From Microbacterium sp. nov. GSS16 (lineage in GTDB: Bacteria; Actinomycetota; Actinomycetes; Actinomycetales; Microbacteriaceae): DNA of 64,000 nt. The notes beneath the pieces are model-generated. The model did no database searches. It saw nothing but the letters and a program-made list of their open reading frames with translations, and was not told the origin of the DNA. Every line of letters starts with the position of its first letter. The first letter of the stretch is position 1. Below, one piece after another: positions 37,197 to 45,576 of this stretch. The DNA is taken from contig NZ_CP116338.1 in the NCBI RefSeq assembly GCF_028198145.1, positions 1,922,001 to 1,986,000 of the forward strand. Reading direction: 5' to 3'. The position numbers and the translations under genes were made by a program.

Positions 37197-37616
37197 TCAC
37201 GCTCTGGTCCGCACACGCGGAACGCCGGTCAGGGCGTCGACAGGGCGGCGATGGGTGCCGTCGTGGTCCTCGACGGGGTATCCCTCGCGCACCCAGTACT
37301 CGAAGCCGCCGATCATCTCGCGGACCTCGAAGCCCAGCCTCGCGAACTCGAGCGCGCCCTTCGCCCCGGCGTTGCAGCCGGGGCTCCAGCAGTACACGAC
37401 CACCGAAGCGTCCGCCGGGATCTCCTCGGGCGCCCGACGGGCGATCTCGCTGTAGTGCATGTGCAGTGCCCCGGGGACGCGTCCCTGCGCCCACGCCTCG
37501 TCAGAGCGCACATCCACCACGACCAGTGGGGCGCCGGCCTTCTGAGCGGCGTGGACGTCGCTCGGGTCGGTCTCGTACTCGAGTTTGGCTGCGAAGAACT
37601 CGTGGCGATCGATCAT
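37197..37616 (-). CDS. Rhodanese-like domain protein
   Basis: 139-residue single rhodanese domain: LVVVDVRSDEAWAQGRVPGA, then the active-site loop VVVYCWSPGCNAGAKG, where the first Cys (about residue 75) is the expected persulfide carrier. The loop (CWSPGCNAG) carries a second Cys. Likely sulfur transfer or detoxification; substrate unknown. It stands alone between the two respiratory operons. The ATG is 6 bases from a TAGCCT box. Confidence 0.88.
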   Translation of the reverse strand: MIDRHEFFAAKLEYETDPSDVHAAQKAGAPLVVVDVRSDEAWAQGRVPGALHMHYSEIARRAPEEIPADASVVVYCWSPGCNAGAKGALEFARLGFEVREMIGGFEYWVREGYPVEDHDGTHRRPVDALTGVPRVRTRA

Positions 37617-37622
37617 GGTGTC

Positions 37623-37628
37623 AGGCTA
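37623..37628 (-). promoter_or_regulatory. -10 element of the rhodanese gene
   Basis: TAGCCT on the minus strand, 6 bases before ATG at 37616; leaderless pattern. Confidence 0.55.
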
Positions 37629-37711
37629 CTCGGCAGTGCCACGACCGCGGCCGTCGATGACGACGAGGGCAGTCGGCGATCCACGACGCGCCGAGCGTCC
37701 AGATCGCGGAT

Positions 37712-37752
37712 ACGACTGAGGGCCCGTCCGAAACGGACGGGCCCTCAGTCGT
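37712..37752. terminator. Long hairpin downstream of qcrB
   Basis: Perfect 19-base-pair stem ACGACTGAGGGCCCGTCCG with an AAA loop (TTT on the minus strand), 14 bases past the qcrB stop. No T-run follows, so it is a non-canonical terminator or mRNA-stabilising hairpin for the ctaE-qcrCAB transcript. Confidence 0.75.
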
Positions 37753-37765
37753 GGGGGAGTGCGGC

Positions 37766-39574
37766 TTACTCGCCGTCCTCCGACTTCTTCTTGCGCGACT
37801 TGGCCGGCTCCTTGGCGATCACCGAACTCGGGGTGTTCGGCGTCTCGTCGACGTGCAGGTCGGTCGCAGCGATCTGGTCGTCGGAGGTGACGCCGGCACG
37901 CTCATGAGCGCCGGCGATCTCCGCCGCCTCGATCTCCGCGTCGTGCGCCAGCGTGTGCTGCTGGTGCGCATCGGCGGCCGCGATCTCGGCCTGCGTCAGC
38001 GGCTGCAGACGGTCCTCGTAGAACCAGCGCGAGATCGAGCTGCGCAGGTTCTGGTGCCACGGGATGCGACCCTTGGCGTTCGGACGCACGACGAGCGGCT
38101 CGTAGCTTGTGTAGTCGATGAGCTTCCAGCGGTCGTACACGTCGACCGGCTGGTGCACCTCGATGAACTCGCCGCCGGGGAGGCGGACGATGCGGCCCGA
38201 CTCGTAGCCGTGCAGCACGATCTCGCGATCCTTCTTCTGCAGCGCGATGCAGATGCGCTTCGTCACGAAGTACCCGAGGATCGGGCCGACGAAGAGCAGG
38301 GCCTGCAGGGCGTGAATGACACCCTCCATGGTCAGCATGAAGTGCGTGGCCATGAGGTCGGACGAGGCCGCAGCCCAGAGCACCGCGTAGAAGATCATCC
38401 CGGCGACACCGATGGCGGTGCGGGTCGGGGCGTTGCGGGGACGGTCGGCGATGTGGTGCTCGCGCTTGTCGCCCGTGATCCACGCCTCGAGGAACGGGTA
38501 GATCGCCACGGCGACGATGAACAGTCCGAGCACCAGCACCGGGATGACGATGCCGAGCGACAGCGTGAAGTTGCCGAGCATGACGTCGAGGTGCGGGGGA
38601 GCGAGACGCAGGGCGCCGTCGGCGAAGCCGATGTACCAGTCAGGCTGAGTGCCGGCCGAGATCGGGGACGGGTCGTAGGGACCGTAATCCCAGAACGGCA
38701 GGATCTGGAAGAACGAGGCGATCAGGACGATCACACCGAAGACGATGAAGAAGAAGCCGCCCATCTTCGACATGTACACGGGCATCATCGGGTAGCCGAC
38801 GACGTTGTCGTTCGTGCGGCCGGGGCCGGCGAACTGGGTGTGCTTGTTGATCACCATCAGCATCAGGTGCAGCACGATGAACGCGATCACCAGCAGCGGC
38901 AGCAGCAGGATGTGCATCGTGTACAGGCGGCCGACGATGTCGTCGCCGGGGAACTCGCCGCCGAAGATGAGGAACGAGGTCCAGGTGCCGATCAGCGGCA
39001 GACCCTTGATCATGCCGTCGATGATGCGCAGACCGTTGCCCGAGAGCAGGTCGTCGGGCAGCGAGTAGCCGGTGAATCCCTCGGCCAGGGCGAGGATGAA
39101 GAGCACGAAGCCGATCACCCAGTTGAGCTCGCGCGGCTTGCGGAACGCGCCGGTGAAGAACACGCGCAGCATGTGGATGCCTATGCCGGCGATGAACACG
39201 AGTGCCGCCCAGTGGTGGATCTGGCGAACCAGAAGGCCACCGCGGATGTCCCACGAGATGCGCAGCGCCGACTCGAAGGCCGCCGTCATCTCCACGCCGC
39301 GCAAGGGCGCGTACGCGCCGGTGTAGTGCGTGGGGGCCATCGAGGCCTGGAAGAAGAACGTCAGGAACGTTCCCGACAGGAACACGGCCACGAACGCCCA
39401 GAGCGCGATCTCGCCGAGCATGAACGACCAGTGGTCGGGGAAGATCTTGCGACCGAGCTCCTTGACGAGCCCCGACAGGCTGGTGCGCTCGTCGAGGTAG
39501 TTCGCCGTCGCGCCGATGAAGCGTCCGCCCAGGGGCTTCTGCTTGGTGTCCTCTTTAAGAGTTGCGGTGCTCAA
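37766..39574 (-). CDS. qcrB: Ubiquinol/menaquinol-cytochrome c reductase cytochrome b subunit
   Basis: 602-residue cytochrome b. Haem-ligating helices contain WDIRGGLLVRQIHHWAALVF and LHMLRVFFTGAFRKP; PDWYIGFADGALRL is the actinobacterial counterpart of the PEWY Q-site region. It has eight main helices plus an extra C-terminal cytoplasmic extension of about 130 residues (charged, with DEDRLQ-like segments) typical of actinobacteria. The ATG overlaps the qcrA stop by 4 bases. Oxidises menaquinol in the bc1-aa3 supercomplex. Confidence 0.96.
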   Translation of the reverse strand: MSTATLKEDTKQKPLGGRFIGATANYLDERTSLSGLVKELGRKIFPDHWSFMLGEIALWAFVAVFLSGTFLTFFFQASMAPTHYTGAYAPLRGVEMTAAFESALRISWDIRGGLLVRQIHHWAALVFIAGIGIHMLRVFFTGAFRKPRELNWVIGFVLFILALAEGFTGYSLPDDLLSGNGLRIIDGMIKGLPLIGTWTSFLIFGGEFPGDDIVGRLYTMHILLLPLLVIAFIVLHLMLMVINKHTQFAGPGRTNDNVVGYPMMPVYMSKMGGFFFIVFGVIVLIASFFQILPFWDYGPYDPSPISAGTQPDWYIGFADGALRLAPPHLDVMLGNFTLSLGIVIPVLVLGLFIVAVAIYPFLEAWITGDKREHHIADRPRNAPTRTAIGVAGMIFYAVLWAAASSDLMATHFMLTMEGVIHALQALLFVGPILGYFVTKRICIALQKKDREIVLHGYESGRIVRLPGGEFIEVHQPVDVYDRWKLIDYTSYEPLVVRPNAKGRIPWHQNLRSSISRWFYEDRLQPLTQAEIAAADAHQQHTLAHDAEIEAAEIAGAHERAGVTSDDQIAATDLHVDETPNTPSSVIAKEPAKSRKKKSEDGE

Positions 39575-40650
39575 TGACGCTCCCAGAAGCTCGGACCGAC
39601 GGGTTCGGTGAAGTCGCTCTGCGCGATGAGGTAGCCCTCATCGTCGACGGCGATGGGCAGCTGCGGCAGCGGTCGCGCTGCCGGGCCGAAGATGACCTTG
39701 GCGTGGTCCGTGACGTCGAACTGCGACTGATGGCACGGGCACAGCAGGTGGTGGGTCTGCTGCTCGTACAGCGCGACGGGGCAGCCCACGTGCGTGCAGA
39801 CCTTGGAGTAGGCGACGATGCCGTCGTAGGACCAGTCCTTGCGGTCCTCGGCCTCGATCAGCTGCTCGGGTCGCAGACGCATGAGGAGCACGATGGCCTT
39901 GGCCTTCTCCTCCATGTATCCCTCGCTGTGGCCGAGCTCGGCGAGCGGCTCGGGGATGACGTGGAAGGCCGAACCGAGAGTGACGTCCGCGGCGCGGATC
40001 GGGGTGCCCTCGGGGTCACGCGCCAGGCGCATGCCCTCTTCCCACATGGTGTGCTTGAGAAGTGCGACCGGGTCACCGGCGATGGGGTTGCCGTGCGAGT
40101 TGTTGTGCGGTGCGAGACCCCGGAACAGCGTGAGGCCGGGCAGGATCGAGGCCACGACCGCGGCGATGAGCGAGTTGCGGATGATCGCGCGGCGCCCGAA
40201 GCCCGAGTCCTCGTTGGCCGCGGCGAACGCCTCGACGGCGCCGGCGCGGGTGGCGTCCTTGCCGCGGGTCGGGTGGCGGTGCTCGATGTACTCCTTGTCG
40301 GACATCAGCGCCTTCGACCAGTGGATCGCGCCGATGCCGAGCGCCAGCAGCGCGAACGCGATGCCGATGCCGATGTACATGTTGTTGTGGCGGATGTCGA
40401 TCGCCATGCCGCTCTCGATCGGGAACAGCATGTATGCGGCGACCGCCCAGATGCTGCCGGCGAGCGACAGGTAAAACAGGGTGTAGACCGTGCGGACCGC
40501 AGCCTTCTCGGCGCGCGGGTCCTTGTCGGTCATCCGCTCACGGTGTGGCGGCAGTCCCGGGTTCTCCGCAGGATCGCTGACTGCGACGCCCAGCCCCCGC
40601 GAGGGCTCGTAGGCCCTGTCGAGAGCCTGCGTGTCGTCGTCGTGTGCCAT
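39571..40650 (-). CDS. qcrA: Rieske iron-sulfur subunit of the bc1 complex
   Basis: 359 residues. It has a cytoplasmic N-terminus and three transmembrane helices (about 54-75, 79-100, 150-172), the actinobacterial topology. The Rieske domain has CTHVGCPVALYEQ and CPCHQSQFD (two Cys, two His ligands to the 2Fe-2S cluster, plus the disulfide Cys pair). Followed at 4-base overlap by qcrB. Confidence 0.97.
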   Translation of the reverse strand: MAHDDDTQALDRAYEPSRGLGVAVSDPAENPGLPPHRERMTDKDPRAEKAAVRTVYTLFYLSLAGSIWAVAAYMLFPIESGMAIDIRHNNMYIGIGIAFALLALGIGAIHWSKALMSDKEYIEHRHPTRGKDATRAGAVEAFAAANEDSGFGRRAIIRNSLIAAVVASILPGLTLFRGLAPHNNSHGNPIAGDPVALLKHTMWEEGMRLARDPEGTPIRAADVTLGSAFHVIPEPLAELGHSEGYMEEKAKAIVLLMRLRPEQLIEAEDRKDWSYDGIVAYSKVCTHVGCPVALYEQQTHHLLCPCHQSQFDVTDHAKVIFGPAARPLPQLPIAVDDEGYLIAQSDFTEPVGPSFWERH

Positions 40651-40686
40651 GGTGCTCCTCGTACGTAACTCTTCGATGAAAGTGCG

Positions 40687-41520
40687 TCAGTTGGACTTCG
40701 CCGTGATCCACACGGTGAGGGCGACCAGCGCGCCGATTCCGAAGATCCAGATGAACAGGCCCTCCGACACGGGACCGAGCGATCCGAGCGTGAAGCCGCC
40801 GATCTGCACGGCCTCCTGCTGGTAGACGAGGGCGGCGATGATGTCGCGCTTGTCCTCGGTGCTCAGGTTCATGTCGCCGAAGACCGGCATGTTCTGCGGG
40901 CCCGTGACCATGGCCGCGTAGATGTGCAGCGGGCTGGTGGAGGTCAGCGCGGGGGCGTACTTGCCCTCCGTCAGAGCGCCACCGGCGGCGGCGACGTTGT
41001 GGCACATCGCGCAGTTGATGCGGAACAGCTCCGCGCCGTTTGCGATGTCGACCTCGTCGCTCGCGTTGTCGGGGTTCTCTTCGCCGGCGGTCACCCACTT
41101 GTCGGGGTAGCTCGGGCCGGGAGCGACACTCTGCACGTAGGCGGCCATCGCGCGAATCTGCGCGTCGGTGAACTGCACGGGCTTCTGCGGCGCCTGCGGG
41201 CCCTGCATCTGCAGCGGCATGCGGCCGGTCGCCACCTGGAACTCGACGGACAGCTCGCCGACGCCGATGAGGCTCGGTCCTTCGCTCGTGCCCTGCATGT
41301 CGATGCCGTGGCAGGTCGCGCAGTTCGCGGTGAACAGCTTCTGGCCGTCCTCGACGGTCAGCTCTGCCGCAGCACTGGTCTGCGTGTCAGCGGTGGATGC
41401 CATAGCAGCGGACGCACCGGCGTACACGCCGCCGGTGAGCAGCAGGCCGGCGCCGATCAGCGCGGCAGCGGCGAGGGGACTGCGGCGACCGCGGGAGCGG
41501 TGCTTCTTCACTCGTGCCAT
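40687..41520 (-). CDS. qcrC: Di-haem cytochrome c subunit of the bc1 complex
   Basis: 277 residues. It has a basic N-terminus with a membrane helix/signal (LAAAALIGAGLLLTGGVYAG), two cytochrome c domains with haem sites CATCH (about residue 67) and CAMCH (about 163), and a C-terminal membrane anchor (FIWIFGIGALVALTVWI). The double haem lets actinobacteria bypass a soluble cytochrome c. ATG at 41520; the frame is open further upstream but that runs into ctaE. Confidence 0.97.
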   Translation of the reverse strand: MARVKKHRSRGRRSPLAAAALIGAGLLLTGGVYAGASAAMASTADTQTSAAAELTVEDGQKLFTANCATCHGIDMQGTSEGPSLIGVGELSVEFQVATGRMPLQMQGPQAPQKPVQFTDAQIRAMAAYVQSVAPGPSYPDKWVTAGEENPDNASDEVDIANGAELFRINCAMCHNVAAAGGALTEGKYAPALTSTSPLHIYAAMVTGPQNMPVFGDMNLSTEDKRDIIAALVYQQEAVQIGGFTLGSLGPVSEGLFIWIFGIGALVALTVWITAKSN

Positions 41521-41540
41521 TTCGGGAAATCGCTCCGCTC

Positions 41541-42194
41541 TTATTTCAGGAAGTAGATGACGGCGAACAGGGCGACCCAGACGACGTCGACGAAGTGCCA
41601 GTAGTACGACACGACGATCGAGGAGGTCGCCTCCTTGTGGCCGAAGTTCTTGACCGCGTATGCGCGGCCGATGACCAGCACGAAGGCGATGAGACCGCCG
41701 GTGACGTGCAGAGCGTGGAAGCCGGTCGTGATGTAGAACGCCGAGGCGTACGAGTCGGCGGTGATCGGAAGGCCCTCGGCGACGAGCTGGGCGTACTCCC
41801 ACACCTGGCCGCTGACGAAGATCGCGCCGAGGATGAAGGTGAGCCAGAACCACTCGACCATGCCCCAGCCGAACAGGCGACGACGGCCGAAGGCGTTCAC
41901 CTTGCCCTTGTCGATGCGATAGGGCTGCAGGTCTTCGGCGGCGAACACGCCCATCTGGCAGGTGAACGACGACGCCACCAGGATGACGGTGTTGACGAAG
42001 GCGTACACCACGTTGAGCAGCTCGGTGCGGTCCGCCCAGAGCTCGGGGGAGGTGCTGCGCAGCGTGAAGTAGATCGCGAAGAGTCCCGCGAAGAACATGA
42101 CTTCGCTGCCGAGCCACACGATGGTGCCGACAGCGACCGGATTGGGGCGCTTGATGGTTCTTGCCGCCGGGGCATACGTCGCTGAGGTGGTCAC
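41541..42194 (-). CDS. ctaE: Cytochrome c oxidase subunit III
   Basis: 217 residues, five transmembrane helices; conserved [20 protein letters not shown] and [23 protein letters not shown] at 42194 is chosen because CATAAT lies 6 bases upstream. Its grouping with qcrCAB rather than ctaCDF is the standard actinobacterial layout. 20-base gap to qcrC; presumed first gene of ctaE-qcrC-qcrA-qcrB. Confidence 0.95.
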   Translation of the reverse strand: MTTSATYAPAARTIKRPNPVAVGTIVWLGSEVMFFAGLFAIYFTLRSTSPELWADRTELLNVVYAFVNTVILVASSFTCQMGVFAAEDLQPYRIDKGKVNAFGRRRLFGWGMVEWFWLTFILGAIFVSGQVWEYAQLVAEGLPITADSYASAFYITTGFHALHVTGGLIAFVLVIGRAYAVKNFGHKEATSSIVVSYYWHFVDVVWVALFAVIYFLK

Positions 42195-42200
42195 CAGACC

Positions 42201-42206
42201 ATTATG
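42201..42206 (-). promoter_or_regulatory. -10 element of ctaE-qcrCAB
   Basis: CATAAT on the minus strand, 6 bases before GTG at 42194. The 170 bases on to trpD also hold a CTAAGgAAGA/CTAAGAAGA direct repeat near 42262 and a TATGCT at 42291, whose roles are unknown. Confidence 0.5.
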
Positions 42207-42374
42207 GCCGATTCCGCGCGGGGATTCTCGCACCGACGTGGCCTGTCTCGCTGTCCTGCGACTAAGGAAGACCTAAGAAGAGCCTGCGAATATGCTGCTT
42301 TTCCGCGCTCAGCGCGGTATGGCATCCGTCCGACGGGCTCCGTCATCTCGAAACGGCATCATCCGCTGCGCGAT

Positions 42375-42380
42375 TAGGAT
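42375..42380 (+). promoter_or_regulatory. -10 element of trpD
   Basis: TAGGAT, 7 bases before ATG at 42388; it decides against longer upstream in-frame starts. Confidence 0.55.
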
Positions 42381-42387
42381 CGCAGTC

Positions 42388-43452
42388 ATGGCTGACACCC
42401 TCACCTGGCCCGATTTGCTCTCGACGCTGCTGGATCGTCGTGATCTCAGCGTGTGGGAATCGACCTGGGCGATGCGGCAGGTCATGCGCGGCAAGGTGAC
42501 GGATGCCCAGCTCGCGGGGTTCCTCGTGGCGCTGCGCGCCAAGGGAGAGACGATCGACGAGATCGTCGGCTTCCGCGACGCGATCCTGGAGGCGGCCGTC
42601 CCGCTTCCGGTCTCCTCGGACGTGCTCGACATCGTCGGCACGGGCGGCGACCGCATCGGCACCGTGAACATCTCGACCACTGCGGCGATCGTCATCGGCG
42701 CGTCCGGCATCCCGGTGGTCAAGCACGGCAACCGTGCGGCGAGCTCGTCATCCGGATCGTCCGACGTGCTGGCCGCGCTCGGCCTGGACATCTCGCTCGA
42801 TCCCGACCGCGTGGCCGCGGCTCTCGAGCGCACCGGCATCACGTTCGCGTGGGCGGCGGCGTTCCACCCCGGGTTCAAGCACGCCGGTGTCGCGAGGTCC
42901 GAGCTCGCGGTGCCGACGGTGTTCAACATGCTCGGCCCGTTGTGCAACCCCGCGCGCGCCGAGGCGAACGCGGTCGGCGTCGCACAGCTCGACCGCGTGC
43001 CGCTGATCACAGGCGTGTTCCGCACCCGGGGTGCGACCGCGCTCGTCTTCCGCGGCGACGACGGACTCGACGAGCTCACCACCACGGGGCACAGCCGCAT
43101 CTGGGAGGTCACCCGCGGAGACATCCACGAGCACGACCTCGACCCGCGCGACCTCGGCATCCCCCTCGCCGACCTCGACGACCTCGTCGGCGGCTCACCC
43201 GAGCACAACGCGTCGGTGCTGCGTCGCATCCTGGGGGGCGAGAAGGGGGCGGTGCGCGACATCGTGCTGCTGAACGCCGCCGCCGGCATCGTCTCGTACG
43301 AGCTCTCGCACGACTCGACTCTGACCCAGGTTCCCATCGTCGAGCGGCTGCGCGACGCGTACCTGCGCGCCGCCGCAGTGATCGACGACGGCCGCGCAGC
43401 CGCGAAGCTCGACCAGTGGGTGCAGGTCACCAGGGAGCCGCTGCCCGCCTGA
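42388..43452 (+). CDS. trpD: Anthranilate phosphoribosyltransferase
   Basis: 354-residue enzyme joining anthranilate to PRPP in tryptophan synthesis. PRPP-site GTGGDRIGTVNISTTAA, KHGNRAASSSSGSSDVL and the anthranilate-site HPGFKHAGVARSEL and NMLGPLCNP are present. No other trp gene is near. In M. tuberculosis trpD also lies next to ctaE (Rv2192c/Rv2193), so this orphan location is an old actinobacterial arrangement. Predicted leaderless. Confidence 0.95.
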   Translation: MADTLTWPDLLSTLLDRRDLSVWESTWAMRQVMRGKVTDAQLAGFLVALRAKGETIDEIVGFRDAILEAAVPLPVSSDVLDIVGTGGDRIGTVNISTTAAIVIGASGIPVVKHGNRAASSSSGSSDVLAALGLDISLDPDRVAAALERTGITFAWAAAFHPGFKHAGVARSELAVPTVFNMLGPLCNPARAEANAVGVAQLDRVPLITGVFRTRGATALVFRGDDGLDELTTTGHSRIWEVTRGDIHEHDLDPRDLGIPLADLDDLVGGSPEHNASVLRRILGGEKGAVRDIVLLNAAAGIVSYELSHDSTLTQVPIVERLRDAYLRAAAVIDDGRAAAKLDQWVQVTREPLPA

Positions 43453-43468
43453 GCGGAGCGGATGGATC

Positions 43469-44458
43469 GTGGACGCCGCCGACGCCCTCCTCGAGATCGC
43501 CTCGCTGCTCGAGCGCGAGCGCGCCTCCCGCTATCGCGCGAAGGCGTTCCGTCAGGCGGCGGCGGTGGTGGCATCCCTCCCGCCGGACGTGCTGAGCGAC
43601 CCCACCATGCTGAAAGCGCAGAAGGGCATCGGCGATTCGACTTTCGCGGTGATCCGGCAGGCGCAGGAGGGGCTGGTGCCCGACTACCTCGTCGAACTGC
43701 GCGGTGAGGTCGATCCCGAGCGCCGCTCCGTGCTGCGCGGGCGTCTGAAGGGCGACCTGCACAGCCACACCGACTGGTCCGACGGCACCACCCCGATCGA
43801 GACCATGACTGCGGCCGCACGCGCGCTCGGCCACGAGTACCTCGCCATCACCGACCACTCGCCCAGGCTGAAGGTCGCGCGCGGTCTGTCGGCGGAGCGG
43901 CTGCGCGAGCAGATCCCGCTGGTGCGAGCGCAGTCCGGCGACGGGCTCGCAGTGCTCGCCGGCATCGAGGTGGACATCCTCGAGGACGGTGCGCTGGATC
44001 AGGCACCCGAGCTGCTGGACGAGCTCGACATCGTCGTCGCTTCGGTCCATTCGAAACTCCGGATGGATTCCGCCCCGATGACCCGTCGGATGCTGGCCGC
44101 CGTGGCCGATCCGCGCGTCAACGTGCTCGGACACTGCACGGGGCGCCTCGTCGAAGGGTCGAGGGGCACGCGTCCGCCGTCGCAGTTCGACGCGAGGGCG
44201 GTGTTCGCGGCGTGCGCCGAGAACGGGGTGGCGGTGGAGATCAACTCGCGGCCCGAGCGTCAGGATCCGCCGGACGACCTGATAGCGATCGCGCTCGACG
44301 AGGGATGCCTGTTCTCGATCGACTCCGATGCGCATGCGCCCGGACAGCTCTCGCTGCTCGACCACGGTGCCGCGCGCGCCGAGGCGGCAGGGGTGCCGGC
44401 GGAGCGCATCGTCACGACGCGGGGGCTCGAGCGCCTGCGCGCCTGGGCGCGCGGCTGA
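43469..44458 (+). CDS. PHP-domain phosphoesterase with PolX-like HhH N-terminus
   Basis: 329 residues. The N-terminus (1-90) resembles the 8-kDa helix-hairpin-helix domain of family X polymerases (YRAKAFRQAAAVVASLPPDV, LKAQKGIGDSTFAVIRQAQE). The remainder is a PHP metallophosphoesterase with GDLHSHTDWSDGTTPIETM, YLAITDHSP, ASVHSKLRM, LGHCTGR and FSIDSDAHAPGQL, all metal-binding positions kept. The PolX nucleotidyltransferase palm is absent, so it is like PolX with the polymerase removed. Likely DNA-linked phosphoesterase or 3'-exonuclease (inference). GTG start 16 bases after trpD; converges with the exonuclease gene (1-base gap). Confidence 0.8.
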   Translation: MDAADALLEIASLLERERASRYRAKAFRQAAAVVASLPPDVLSDPTMLKAQKGIGDSTFAVIRQAQEGLVPDYLVELRGEVDPERRSVLRGRLKGDLHSHTDWSDGTTPIETMTAAARALGHEYLAITDHSPRLKVARGLSAERLREQIPLVRAQSGDGLAVLAGIEVDILEDGALDQAPELLDELDIVVASVHSKLRMDSAPMTRRMLAAVADPRVNVLGHCTGRLVEGSRGTRPPSQFDARAVFAACAENGVAVEINSRPERQDPPDDLIAIALDEGCLFSIDSDAHAPGQLSLLDHGAARAEAAGVPAERIVTTRGLERLRAWARG

Positions 44459-44459
44459 A

Positions 44460-45392
44460 TCAGCCGGCCTCTCGGGTGGATGCCAGGGCGCTGAGCGCCC
44501 TCGACATCGATGAGCCCAGGTTCCATCTCTCCGCCAGAGCGCCGGCCGCATCGCGAGCCGCCTCGTCGAGGTCGCCCAGTGCGACGCCGGGCGCGGAGAC
44601 GTCGAGACCGGTCGCGACCTGCACGACGGTGGGCGCCACGTCGAGGTACTCCGCGGCCTCGGCGAACCGCGCCGCCGCGCTCGCGGTGAGCAGGCCGTCG
44701 GCGGCTGCCGCACGGATGCCCGCCAGGTCGCCGTGTGCGCGCAGCAGCGTCGCCGCGGTCTTCTCGCCGATGCCCTTCACGCCGGGCAGGCCGTCAGACG
44801 CATCGCCGCGCAGCGTGGCGAAGTCGGCGTACTGCGAGGGGAGCACTCCGTACTTGGCGACGACGGTCTCGTCGGTGACGACCTCCAGGTTGCTCATGCC
44901 CCGCGCCGTGTAGATCACGCGCACGTCGCGGCTGTCGTCGACGAGCTGGAACAGGTCGCGATCGCCCGTCACGATGTCGACGGGCAGAGCCGCTCCGGTG
45001 GCGAGCGTGCCGATGACGTCGTCGGCCTCGTGCTCCGCCGCGCCGATGACGGGGATGCCGAGGATGCCGAGCGCCTCGCGGATCAGCGGGATCTGCTGCT
45101 GCAGGGCATCCGGAACCTCCTCGACGTCGGGAGCCGCGGCAACCTCCTCGACGACTCGATGCGCCTTGTAGCTCGGGATCAGGTCGACCCGCCACTGCGG
45201 ACGCCAGTCGTCGTCCCAGCAGGCGATGAGCTGCGACGGCTGATAGAGGGTCACGAGCTTGGCGATGATGTCGAGCAGTCCGCGGGTCGCGTTCACCGAC
45301 GACCCGTCGGGTGCCTTGACCTTGTCCGGCACGCCGAAGAAGGCCCGGAAGTACAGGCTGGCGGTGTCGAGCAGCATCAGTCGTTCGGTCAC
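44460..45392 (-). CDS. Stand-alone 5'-3' exonuclease (PolA exonuclease-domain family)
   Basis: 310-residue FEN-type nuclease like the first domain of DNA polymerase I, with no polymerase domain. Metal-site acidic residues: LMLLDTASLYFRAFFG, HEADDVIGTLA and VTGDRDLFQLVDD; the H3TH motif is LRGDASDGLPGVKGIGEKTA. Removes RNA primers or flaps. Its position next to rpsA is where M. tuberculosis has polA; M. tuberculosis also has a separate stand-alone homologue. GTG start 6 bases after TAAGCT. Confidence 0.92.
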   Translation of the reverse strand: MTERLMLLDTASLYFRAFFGVPDKVKAPDGSSVNATRGLLDIIAKLVTLYQPSQLIACWDDDWRPQWRVDLIPSYKAHRVVEEVAAAPDVEEVPDALQQQIPLIREALGILGIPVIGAAEHEADDVIGTLATGAALPVDIVTGDRDLFQLVDDSRDVRVIYTARGMSNLEVVTDETVVAKYGVLPSQYADFATLRGDASDGLPGVKGIGEKTAATLLRAHGDLAGIRAAAADGLLTASAAARFAEAAEYLDVAPTVVQVATGLDVSAPGVALGDLDEAARDAAGALAERWNLGSSMSRALSALASTREAG

Positions 45393-45398
45393 GGCTTC

Positions 45399-45404
45399 AG
45401 CTTA
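45399..45404 (-). promoter_or_regulatory. -10 element of the exonuclease gene
   Basis: TAAGCT on the minus strand, 6 bases before GTG at 45392; leaderless pattern. Confidence 0.55.
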
Positions 45405-45434
45405 GAAGGAGGCGAGCGGCGCGGCGGCGGATCT

Positions 45435-45440
45435 GATAAT
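45435..45440 (+). promoter_or_regulatory. -10 element of rpsA
   Basis: GATAAT, close to the sigma-70 consensus, with an extended TG-like context (tcTGATAAT). Start near 45447 gives a leader of about 130 bases. Confidence 0.55.
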
Positions 45441-45456
45441 CTGAAGTGTCACTCGT

Positions 45457-45543
45457 GGCAGGCCTGTGCCTGCCCTCGTGGCATCGCAATCAACATCCAA
45501 CCGCTTCGAGGATCCAACCCGGCGTGCGCGCCGGCCGTCGAAG
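45457..45543 (+). promoter_or_regulatory. Structured 5' leader of rpsA
   Basis: Two predicted hairpins: GGCAGGC-ctgt-GCCTGCC (45457-45474), and CTTCGA/TCGAAG (45504-45509 with 45538-45543) enclosing CCGGCG-TGCG-CGCCGG (45519-45534), whose UGCG loop belongs to the stable UNCG class. Possible S1 feedback site; no known riboswitch is recognised. Confidence 0.5.
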
Positions 45544-45576
45544 CCCGATCATCCATTCACAAGGACAACCCACTAC

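Noticed and set aside
37751..39577. A 608-codon plus-strand frame over qcrB
   Set aside because: Shadow of qcrB; the translation is Asp/Glu/His-rich low-complexity and there is no start context.
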